Assembly (NCBI RefSeq): GCF_900142675.1
Contig: NZ_FRBS01000006.1
Span: forward strand, 248,001-312,000
Direction of reading: 5' to 3'
DNA: 64,000 nt
From: Shouchella rhizosphaerae
GTDB lineage: Bacteria; Bacillota; Bacilli; Bacillales; Bacillaceae_D
Both the position numbers and the translations under genes were made by a program. This document shows, in pieces, positions 8,705 to 15,549 of this stretch. Numbering within the stretch: position 1 is the first letter of the stretch; each line of letters begins with the position of its first letter. The notes beneath the pieces were generated by a model. That model was given only the letters and a program-made list of their open reading frames with translations, was not told the origin of the DNA and made no database searches.

Positions 8705-8735
8705 AACTTGTTATACATACATGTTATAACAAGTT
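8705..8735. promoter_or_regulatory. Operator: perfect 11-bp inverted repeat over the SIS-gene promoter
   Basis: AACTTGTTATA at 8705-8715 and its exact complement TATAACAAGTT at 8725-8735 flank a 9-bp centre. It covers the -10 of the operon promoter and shares 15 bp with the site at 7902-7916, so it is the likely GntR binding site. Confidence 0.7.
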
Positions 8736-8750
8736 GTATTGACAAGTCAA
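8723..8750 (-). promoter_or_regulatory. Promoter of the SIS/gntR/GlmU-like operon
   Basis: On the minus strand TTGACT (8750-8745), a 16-bp spacer and TATAAC (8728-8723) form a SigA-type promoter about 35 bp upstream of the start codon. The -10 is inside the inverted repeat, so binding there would block polymerase. Confidence 0.65.
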
Positions 8751-8781
8751 TAGAAAGGTTTTAATGGAAATACGTTAAGAA

Positions 8782-8845
8782 GAATTGGCAACAAGTATTC
8801 TGTAAGGGAATAGGAATAGCGTTATTTCGCTGTAATAGTTAGTAA
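8782..8845. repeat. Intergenic repeat, copy B
   Basis: Second copy of the repeat at 5261-5328, same orientation, with four visible substitutions and a 4-base deletion. It lies in the 340-base gap between the SIS operon promoter and the response regulator gene; nothing else was recognised in that gap apart from the promoter and operator described separately. Confidence 0.85.
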
Positions 8846-9032
8846 ACGAACGGACATAAGCGCGAAAAGGTCAGCGCAATGTGGTGAGAAAGGACAGGCA
8901 TAATAAGGGCAAAACGCCTAATTTGGCTTGCCTTTTGTATTGTCCCCTCCTGTGCTATGATTTTATAAAAACTGGCTGGTTCGAGTATCCTATCAGAAAA
9001 GAGGGATGGAACAGGAAGAAACGGAGGAGCGA

Positions 9033-9719
9033 ATGAGCGGAGAATCAATCTTGATTATTGAGGATGAAAGAAAGATTGCCCGACTAATACAGTTAGAACT
9101 TGAACATGAAGGGTATGAAACAGAAGCAGCATCGACAGGATTTTCTGGGTTAGAAGCTTTTAAAAGAGGGCAATGGGACTTGGTGCTCCTCGATGTCATG
9201 CTTCCTGAATTAAGCGGAATGGAAGTGTTGAGGCGCATCCGTAGCATAAGTAAGACGCCAGTGATTTTACTAACAGCACGCGATTCATTGCCTGATAAAG
9301 TTAGCGGCCTCGATTTAGGGGCAAATGATTATATTACAAAACCTTTTGAAATTGAAGAGCTGCTTGCGAGGATTCGTGCCTGTTTGCGCATGTCAGTGGC
9401 TTACAAGGCTTCGCAAAAAGAGGAGCGGTACGAATTAGGCGATTTGGCAATCGATGTGCAAACAAGGGAAGTCACAAGAGAATCTAAGCCGATAGAATTG
9501 ACGCCAAGGGAGTTTGACTTGCTCGTTTTTCTTGTTTCTCATAAAAGCCAAGTACTGAGCCGCGAACAGATCATCGAGCACGTTTGGGGATACGATTATT
9601 ACGGAGAAACGAACGTTGTCGATGTTTATATACGCTATTTACGCAAAAAAGTTGACACACACTTTTCTAAGCCATACATCCATACGGTCCGGGGAGTTGG
9701 CTATACGATGAAGGAATGA
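9033..9719 (+). CDS. OmpR-family response regulator (YkoG/ArlR-like)
   Basis: Transcriptional response regulator of 228 aa. Receiver domain (about 1-115) has the acidic pair in IIEDERK, the phosphoacceptor Asp54 in VLLDVMLPE, Thr in LLTARDS and Lys in DYITKPFE; the C-terminal winged helix (about 130-227) ends VRGVGYTMKE. The in-frame ATG at 9006 has no proper RBS; GGAGG lies 6 nt before the ATG chosen. Three bases separate it from its kinase gene. With the two PepSY proteins downstream the locus has the same content as the B. subtilis ykoGHIJ group, whose signal is not well defined. Confidence 0.92.
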   Translation: MSGESILIIEDERKIARLIQLELEHEGYETEAASTGFSGLEAFKRGQWDLVLLDVMLPELSGMEVLRRIRSISKTPVILLTARDSLPDKVSGLDLGANDYITKPFEIEELLARIRACLRMSVAYKASQKEERYELGDLAIDVQTREVTRESKPIELTPREFDLLVFLVSHKSQVLSREQIIEHVWGYDYYGETNVVDVYIRYLRKKVDTHFSKPYIHTVRGVGYTMKE

Positions 9720-9722
9720 GCG

Positions 9723-11078
9723 ATGAATATTAAAAACCGGATTACCTTGTTCTCCACTATTTGGCTGCTTTTATTAGTGTTGGCGGCAAATGGGACGATT
9801 TATGTCGTTTTCCAAAAAACAATAGAGAATGAAGCAGTTGAGCGTGCTGAAACACAAATGGATAATATGGCCGAGGCATTGCACACCGCTGATGCCAGTA
9901 TGGATATGTCTCGCTTTCTAAGAGCTTATTTGCCTGCCGATTCGATGATTCGGATCATATCGGAAGATGGAAAAAGTTTGCTTGACGTAGCGAGAAGTCG
10001 AGAGATGACAGAGCTACCTACGGTTTACCGTGAAGGGGAACAGAGCGAAATGCGCCGCATAGAGGGGGAATTGTATACTGTAGCAGCTCATCCAGTCATT
10101 TGGGAGAATGGAGAAGTAGTGTCCCTTGAACTAACGGAAAAACAGGGGACTATGGAGAATACGCTCAGAGTGCTGCAAGTCATTTTGGCGATCGCCACCT
10201 TAATGATTGTAATTCCTTCTTTTATAGGCGGGCGCGTCTTAAGCAATTTGATTGTTAATCCGATTGCTGCCATGATCCAGACAATGGAGGAAATCCAAAA
10301 ACGTGGCACATTTAAACGTATCGCGTTTGAAAAGAAGTCAAATGACGAACTGACCAAAATGGCGCAAACGTTTAATCGAATGATGGATTTGCTTGAAACC
10401 AATTATAAAAAACAAGAACAATTTGTCTCCGACGCTTCCCACGAGCTAAAAACGCCATTAACGGTCGTAGAAAGTTATGCCAAATTGTTGAAAAGGTGGG
10501 GGAAGGAAAAGCCTGAGGTTTTGGAAGAAGCGGTAGAGGCCATTTACTCAGAATCTGTCCGCATGAAGGAGATGGCCCAGCAAATGTTGCTCTTGGCCGA
10601 AGATGAGTCGCAGTTTAAAATTGATTGCCAAAAAATCGACTTAGTGGAAGTGGCAAGGGAATCTGCGCTAAATTTAGAGAGAGCATTTGGACGGTCAATC
10701 ATTGTAGATGCAGCCACAAACAAAGTTGAATTGCACGGCGACCCCCAAAAAATAAAGCAGCTGCTGTTTATTTTATTGGACAATGCCATCAAATACAGCG
10801 CCGCGCCTGTCAAAATCACGGTTGCCTCAGTTGAAGCCGAAGCACAAATCGCAATAACAGACAGGGGCATAGGCATTCCGAAAGATGAATTAGACAACGT
10901 GTATAATCGCTTTTACCGCGTGGATAAGTCCCGCACAAGGGGAACAGGTGGAACTGGTTTAGGACTGCCGCTTGCTAAGCGAATCGTGGACGCCCATCAT
11001 GGAAAGATCGAGCTTGTAAGCAAAGAGGGCGAAGGGACAACCGCAACTGTTTATCTTCCGTTGCACCTAAATCACTGA
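9723..11078 (+). CDS. Sensor histidine kinase (YkoH/ArlS-like)
   Basis: Membrane-bound kinase of 451 aa, partner of the preceding regulator. A membrane segment at about 10-30, an extracytoplasmic domain of roughly 115 residues, a second membrane segment at about 150-175, HAMP, a HisKA domain with phosphoacceptor His240 (SDASHELKTPLT) and a HATPase domain with N box (LDNAIKYS), G1 (ITDRGIGIP) and G2 (GTGGTGLGLPLAK) are all in order. No frameshift is seen. The extracytoplasmic part may be the place where the PepSY proteins encoded next exert control, since PepSY domains often modulate membrane proteases or sensors. Confidence 0.92.
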   Translation: MNIKNRITLFSTIWLLLLVLAANGTIYVVFQKTIENEAVERAETQMDNMAEALHTADASMDMSRFLRAYLPADSMIRIISEDGKSLLDVARSREMTELPTVYREGEQSEMRRIEGELYTVAAHPVIWENGEVVSLELTEKQGTMENTLRVLQVILAIATLMIVIPSFIGGRVLSNLIVNPIAAMIQTMEEIQKRGTFKRIAFEKKSNDELTKMAQTFNRMMDLLETNYKKQEQFVSDASHELKTPLTVVESYAKLLKRWGKEKPEVLEEAVEAIYSESVRMKEMAQQMLLLAEDESQFKIDCQKIDLVEVARESALNLERAFGRSIIVDAATNKVELHGDPQKIKQLLFILLDNAIKYSAAPVKITVASVEAEAQIAITDRGIGIPKDELDNVYNRFYRVDKSRTRGTGGTGLGLPLAKRIVDAHHGKIELVSKEGEGTTATVYLPLHLNH

Positions 11079-11156
11079 GCTTCTCAGCAGATTTTAATGT
11101 CTTTTTCCTGTAGCTGTAATAAAGTTGGGGGAAAATGAGAAGGGAGGAGGATGGCT

Positions 11157-11882
11157 ATGAAAAGGAAATGGTATTGGGTAATAGGCATTGTTGTCGTTAC
11201 CACAGCAGCTGTATTTGGTACTACTACGATCGTAATGGGGACAAATGACCCGCTTTTGACGGAAGAGGAAGTCAGGCAAACAGTAAGTACCAAATATGAC
11301 GGCAACATTGTCTCCTCTGAACTGACGCACGCCAAGGGAAAAGAGCAATATAAAATTATACTAGAGGAAGACGCCAATACGTATGTGCTTTTTGTTGATG
11401 GAGGGACTGGAAAGATTGAGCAGCTTCAACAAGATAAGAAGAACAATGACAACCACCCCAATGATGGAGAGAATCAGGAGCCAATTCCACAAACAGACGC
11501 TGAAAAAATTGCCGCTACTGAAGGGAACGGCATAGTTGAGTCAATCGATTATGATGAGAAAAGGAACGTTTATAAAGTGATTGTAATAAAAGAGAACAGC
11601 CAAAAAATCGAAGTGGACATTGACGGGGGTAACGGTGACGTCATACGTTCCAAAGAAAAACCAGTTGAAACTGGGGGGCAAATTTCCGTCGAAGAGGCAA
11701 AGCAAATTGCTTTAGAGGAGTTGAATGGAACGGTTGTCGACAGTGAATTAGATGAAGAAGATGGTTTGCTTGTCTATGAGATTGAAATTGAAACAGACCG
11801 CGAAGAAGGAACAATTGTCGTCAATGCATTTACCGGGGCGATTGAGAGCGTCGCTATTGAAGGCCGTGACGATGATGATTAG
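11157..11882 (+). CDS. Membrane-anchored triple PepSY protein
   Basis: Exported or membrane-anchored protein of 241 aa. One N-terminal hydrophobic helix (about 5-27) acts as signal anchor; outside it are three PepSY repeats at about 35-95, 115-170 and 180-240, each starting with a helix of the type EEAKQIALEELNG and ending in a Gly-containing beta turn (GTGKIEQL, GNGDVIRSK, FTGAIESV). The product is very acidic, ending in a run of Asp. Two in-frame ATGs exist; the second is preferred because GGGAGGAGG touches the first. It follows the two-component genes by 78 bases and may be co-transcribed with them. PepSY domains are known as inhibitory or interaction modules; the target here is unknown. 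Confidence 0.8.
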   Translation: MKRKWYWVIGIVVVTTAAVFGTTTIVMGTNDPLLTEEEVRQTVSTKYDGNIVSSELTHAKGKEQYKIILEEDANTYVLFVDGGTGKIEQLQQDKKNNDNHPNDGENQEPIPQTDAEKIAATEGNGIVESIDYDEKRNVYKVIVIKENSQKIEVDIDGGNGDVIRSKEKPVETGGQISVEEAKQIALEELNGTVVDSELDEEDGLLVYEIEIETDREEGTIVVNAFTGAIESVAIEGRDDDD

Positions 11883-12027
11883 AAAAGACCGTCAATGCAG
11901 AAAGTTCGTTTTCACTAACGACTTGGTTGACACTAGACAGAAAGGTAGGGCTAGAAACATTTGTGTGACACTAGGTTAATCATTGTTCAATGACCAAACA
12001 CATTCTAAAGAGATTCTCATTGTTTTC

Positions 12028-12057
12028 TAATCTTTCCTTTCCTTTGTTTTAATCTTT
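12028..12057. promoter_or_regulatory. Direct repeat TAATCTTT, candidate response-regulator box
   Basis: TAATCTTT occurs at 12028-12035 and 12050-12057, exactly 22 bases apart (two helical turns), each preceded by a TTTT-rich stretch, just upstream of the second PepSY gene. This spacing fits a dimer of an OmpR-family regulator such as the one encoded at 9033-9719. The pairing is inference. Confidence 0.4.
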
Positions 12058-12097
12058 GTTGCTTATGATAAACATAACAACAACAAAGGAGTGGAAC

Positions 12098-12652
12098 ATG
12101 ATGAAACGAATGAATTTGGTGCTTGCGGGAACCGTTTTGATCAGTGGGCTTGCGTTGGGTGGATACGCTTTGAGCAGTGATGCCGTATTAGCGAATGAAA
12201 AGGCAGAGAATCAGTCAGGCATCACTTATAAAGAAGCAGAGGAGATTGCCATTCGTGAAACAGGAGGCGGCCATATTCTGCAATTGGAGCGAGATCGTGA
12301 TGACGGGGAAGATCACTATGAAGTAGAAATCCACAAAGATGGCCAAGAATATGAATTTGACATTGCTGCTGATACGGGCGAGGTCAAACAAAGGAAAAGT
12401 GAGCGCATAGACGACGAGGATAACGACGATGACGACGAAGGCAGCAAACTGCCAGCTGATGCGCTTTCCACCGATGAAGCCATCAAACGGGCCCTTGAAG
12501 AAGTAGATGGTACCGTATCGGAAGTGGAATTGGATAAAGAGGATGGGCAGTATGTGTATGAAATCGAAGTCGAAACCAGCAAGAATGATGAAACAACCAT
12601 TGACATTGCTGCTGTAAGCGGAGAAGTCTTAGAAGTGGAGATGGATGACTAA
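12098..12652 (+). CDS. Secreted double PepSY protein
   Basis: Exported protein of 184 aa with an N-terminal signal sequence (basic MMKRM, hydrophobic core, possible cleavage around SDAVLA) and two PepSY repeats, at about 38-90 and 120-184, joined by a strongly acidic Asp-rich linker. The repeats share the pattern seen in the preceding gene (ITYKEAEEIAIRETGG, DEAIKRALEEVDG). The AAAGGAG at about 12085-12091 with 6-nt spacing supports the ATG chosen. A separate promoter with a direct repeat lies upstream and a terminator follows. The two-component/PepSY pair arrangement suggests that the system produces its own extracytoplasmic modulators, possibly as feedback. Confidence 0.8.
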   Translation: MMKRMNLVLAGTVLISGLALGGYALSSDAVLANEKAENQSGITYKEAEEIAIRETGGGHILQLERDRDDGEDHYEVEIHKDGQEYEFDIAADTGEVKQRKSERIDDEDNDDDDEGSKLPADALSTDEAIKRALEEVDGTVSEVELDKEDGQYVYEIEVETSKNDETTIDIAAVSGEVLEVEMDD

Positions 12653-12678
12653 ATTATAATAAACCACACTTATACGAC

Positions 12679-12709
12679 CAGCTAGGCATTATGCCTAGCT
12701 GCTTTTTTT
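12679..12709 (+). terminator. Intrinsic terminator after the PepSY gene
   Basis: Stem CAGCTAGGC/GCCTAGCTG with a short ATTAT loop followed by C and seven T residues; ends the two-component/PepSY locus. Confidence 0.85.
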
Positions 12710-12832
12710 GTTGCTCTATATCGGTTTTTAAGCAAAATAAAACCGTTTTATAATTGTCTCTTCATATACTTCACAGCGCTTTCTATTTTTTGCTGTTTAT
12801 TCTTGGTTTATAAAAGTTAGGAGTGATCACTT

Positions 12833-13560
12833 ATGAATATTGTCTTGGCTCCATCAGGCTTTAAAGAGAGTGTCAGCGCAGAACATGTCGCTGCCAACAT
12901 GAAGGAGGGAATTATTTGGGCTTTGCCTGAGGCGAAGGTGATCTCTGTCCCTTTATTCGATGGAGGGGAAGGGTTTACAGAAACGATGGTAGCGTGGACG
13001 GACGGCACATTGCATTCAGCTGAGGTGACTGGACCAATAAACCAACAGGTGAAAGCGATATTTGGTTTTTTGGCACTGGTGAGAAACGTACGGCTGTGAT
13101 TGAAATTGCTTAAGCTGCGGGGTTGAAACATGTACCGAGAGAGAAGAGGAACCCGTTGTTCACGTCATCATTTGGTGTAGGGGAATTGATCAAAAAAGCC
13201 CTCGATTTTGGGGCGGAGCGTATCCTTGTTGGCTGTGGCGATTCAGGCATTAGTGATGGGCATAGGGATGGGACAAGCGTTAGGCATTCGTTTTTTCGAT
13301 CAAACTGGATCGGTATTCGACGCAAGGAAGGGGGCTGTTGTTTTGCCATCTATTGCTGCCATTGACCTTAGTGGCATAGACCGGTCTAGCTTATATCCCC
13401 ATAGATGTTGCTTGTAATTGGCATAACGTCTTATGTGGAAAAAATAGGGTTGCCCGTATTTTTGGGGCGCAAAAAGGCGCATCCCAGATGCAAATTGATT
13501 TATTGGATCGTGGTCTTCAAAATTTGGCAGAACGAATCGTGGAAACAACTAGCGTCCGTG
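12833..13560 (+). pseudogene. Glycerate kinase (GlxK/GarK type), decayed
   Basis: Remnant of a glycerate 2-kinase. The start is intact (RBS TTAGGAG, then MNIVLAPSGFKESVSAEHVA and FDGGEGFTETMV), but the frame breaks near 13095. Later pieces appear in other frames: GVGELIKKALDFGAERILVG and GCGDSGISD (about 13170-13260), MGQALGIRFFDQTGSVFDARKG (about 13268-13335) and VACNWHNVLCGKNRVARIFG with AQKGAS (about 13405-13490), matching the order of a normal glycerate kinase of about 370 aa. At least three frame changes and loss of the last third make a functional product very unlikely. No intact neighbour of glycerate metabolism remains. Confidence 0.85.
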
Positions 13561-14052
13561 TAAGGGACATTTCAGAATCCTTGACGATCTTTTTCCTGAT
13601 TGCTATTTGTATGAGCGCACACCTTTACATAGAGCGGTCATACTTGTCCCGCCATTGTTAGCTTTAGAGCTAGCAAAAGGCTTCAACCACAAGTGTTGTT
13701 GTTTATGACAATGGTTGCTCTTAATGATTGTTTAACTTTTCCAATTAGTTCTAAAGCGCTTTTAATTTATTTTGAAGAAAAACCGAGTTTTAAGGCGAAT
13801 GACTTATTTCTTTTTGAGCTGCTTACTGGCATTGGTTTATTTTGGGTTAATCATTCATATTTTTCAATACGTACTGGTGATGGCTCTATTAGTAAATTTG
13901 TCTAAAATGAGGGTTTCAGCCTAGTGAAATAGTAATAAAAACATTTCCCAACATGAATCTATTGCAAAGAAGCAGGGGTTCTGTTGGGGAAGCAGAATAA
14001 CCTGAGCAAACATAATTATTATGTTTTAAACCGCGAGGGAGGAGGGATGGCG
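13561..14052. other. Degraded DNA between pseudogene and RiPP-like cassette
   Basis: No gene can be supported. Short open frames exist (for example about 70 codons at 13693-13905) but lack an RBS and a recognisable domain; they look like further decay after the glycerate kinase remnant. The right part, AT-rich with a purine-rich RBS (GAGGGAGGAGGG at about 14035-14046), should contain the promoter and leader of the peptide gene; no convincing -35/-10 pair was identified. Confidence 0.45.
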
Positions 14053-14184
14053 ATGAAAAAGAAATCATCTAGCAACTTAAAACGAATCCGCTTGGACCAA
14101 GAGCAACCAAAAGACGGTATCACACTAGCTGTGGTTGGAGCAGGGACAGGTAGCGTGAAATTAGAAGACATGGAACTCAATTAA
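14053..14184 (+). CDS. Candidate RiPP precursor peptide, 43 aa
   Basis: Small ribosomal peptide immediately upstream of two radical SAM genes. The N-terminal half is basic and polar (MKKKSSSNLKRIRLDQEQ) and looks like a leader; the rest (after PKDG) is ITLAVVGAGTGSVKLEDMEL plus Asn, a hydrophobic, Gly/Thr/Val-rich segment as expected of a core. It contains no Cys, Trp, Tyr, Phe or His. A very strong SD (GAGGGAGGAGGG) precedes two in-frame ATGs, 14047 and 14053; the second has normal spacing. A hairpin between this gene and the first enzyme could keep peptide mRNA in excess. No named family was recognised. A modified peptide product is inferred from context and composition, not from similarity. 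Confidence 0.7.
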   Translation: MKKKSSSNLKRIRLDQEQPKDGITLAVVGAGTGSVKLEDMELN

Positions 14185-14198
14185 TTTAATTGGCCTTC

Positions 14199-14220
14199 GG
14201 GAGGTGCAACAGCGCCTCCC
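14199..14220 (+). promoter_or_regulatory. Hairpin between precursor and first radical SAM gene
   Basis: GGGAGGTG and CGCCTCCC can pair (one G-U) around a 6-base loop. It is followed by ATTAACAT and not by a T run, so it is more like a processing or stability hairpin, or a weak attenuator, than a full terminator. This is a common arrangement when a precursor must outnumber its enzymes. Confidence 0.6.
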
Positions 14221-14245
14221 ATTAACATAGTGGGTGGTGGTTTTA

Positions 14246-15538
14246 ATGGTAATGATTCCGTATCAAGTAAACGACGGAGGGATTGTCGGGCTGTTGCCGA
14301 CTGGGAAGGTTCACTTTTTTGAAGAGGCGGCCAAGGCGGAATTCGACCGGTTTAATAAAGGTGAGCGCATTGACCTCACAGCTTTAAATCGTTACATAAT
14401 CCCTGACCCGTTAGTCGATTTAAATAAATTTCATTTAAGCGCGCCTGCGATTGCGTTTATTGAAACAACGAATTTATGCAACTTGCGCTGCAAGCATTGT
14501 TACGCTAACTCGGCGTACAAAAGGCCAAATGAGATGTCAACCGAGTTAATCAAAGAGACGATTGACCAACTTGCAGACGCTGGCATTCTCCAACTGTTTT
14601 TAAGCGGGGGAGAAATTTTCGCTCATCGAGATGCGGTGGAAATTATCAACTACGCGAGAACAAAGCCTTTTTATACACAAGTTTTTACTAATGGCCTTCT
14701 CATTACAGAAGAAAAGCTGGCGGCGCTAGCGCCAAATACGTCTTTTTTCATTAGTTTTGATACCGCTGATCCAGAGCGGACGATTCGAGGGGGAATGGAT
14801 TTTCCGAAACTGAGGCAAAAGTTTGAATGGATGAAAAAGTATGGACATGCGTTCAGGACAGCGATTTCTGTCCATCGCTATAACTTAGATGACGCTGAGG
14901 AAATTTTTGAATGGTGTGCCCAAAACGGCTATCCGCGCCCGCAATGGCTCGAAACCCATCCAATTGGCCGAGCGCTTATGCATCCCGACATCTTGTTGCC
15001 GCCGGAACTCGTTAATAAATCAATTGCCATTTATAAGAAATGCATGGATCGTTTCAGCAAGCCCGAATTTGAGAAACCACCTGCTAGTGAACCAGTTGAA
15101 GCGACGCGGATGTTTAGTTTAGAAACGGTTAAGTTTTGCCAGAAAGTTGAACGAGAAACAAACCAAGAGAAATGTGGAAGGACGATTGCCTACATTAACA
15201 GTGCTGGAGATGTTTACCCTTGCAGCAATTGTATGAGCAACGACGATTACAAAGCAGGCAATTTACGAGATCATTCTTTTAAAGACATATGGGAACAAGG
15301 CTTTGACGAGTTTCGTAGCATTACATTTGATGAATTTGCAGGATGCCAAAGTTGTGATGTTTACCAAGAAGGCATTTGGTGCCAGTTCCGTTGCCCGCCA
15401 CTGGCAAAGAATGTTTCTGGCGACAAGCTTGGGTGTGGGGCAACCGAATATTTACAGCGCTTTATGCTCGAGGCAAACCGTTACTGGGAAGAGAGGAAGC
15501 GAGCAGGTTACAAATTGCAATTGCAAATTGACCAATAG
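14246..15538 (+). CDS. Radical SAM/SPASM peptide-modifying enzyme
   Basis: Probable maturase of the small peptide encoded just before. The product is about 430 aa. Residues 1-70 (GGIVGLLPTGKVHFFEEAAK) could form a PqqD-like peptide recognition element. The radical SAM core follows with the iron-sulfur motif CNLRCKHC near residue 75, the glycine-rich SAM contact LSGGE, and a TIM-barrel-like stretch. The C-terminal SPASM region (about 300-410) has many Cys: FCQKVERETNQEKCG, VYPCSNCMS, AGCQSCDVYQEGIWCQFRCP and GCG, enough for auxiliary clusters. RBS is weak (GGTGG), consistent with lower expression than the peptide; the ATG at 14252 is an alternative. It reads as a member of the anSME/SPASM group, exact reaction unknown. 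Confidence 0.85.
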   Translation: MVMIPYQVNDGGIVGLLPTGKVHFFEEAAKAEFDRFNKGERIDLTALNRYIIPDPLVDLNKFHLSAPAIAFIETTNLCNLRCKHCYANSAYKRPNEMSTELIKETIDQLADAGILQLFLSGGEIFAHRDAVEIINYARTKPFYTQVFTNGLLITEEKLAALAPNTSFFISFDTADPERTIRGGMDFPKLRQKFEWMKKYGHAFRTAISVHRYNLDDAEEIFEWCAQNGYPRPQWLETHPIGRALMHPDILLPPELVNKSIAIYKKCMDRFSKPEFEKPPASEPVEATRMFSLETVKFCQKVERETNQEKCGRTIAYINSAGDVYPCSNCMSNDDYKAGNLRDHSFKDIWEQGFDEFRSITFDEFAGCQSCDVYQEGIWCQFRCPPLAKNVSGDKLGCGATEYLQRFMLEANRYWEERKRAGYKLQLQIDQ

Positions 15539-15549
15539 GGGGAGTACAG

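Noticed and set aside
13693-13905. 70-codon frame after the glycerate kinase remnant
   Set aside because: No RBS, no domain, in a stretch of decayed sequence; not called as a gene.
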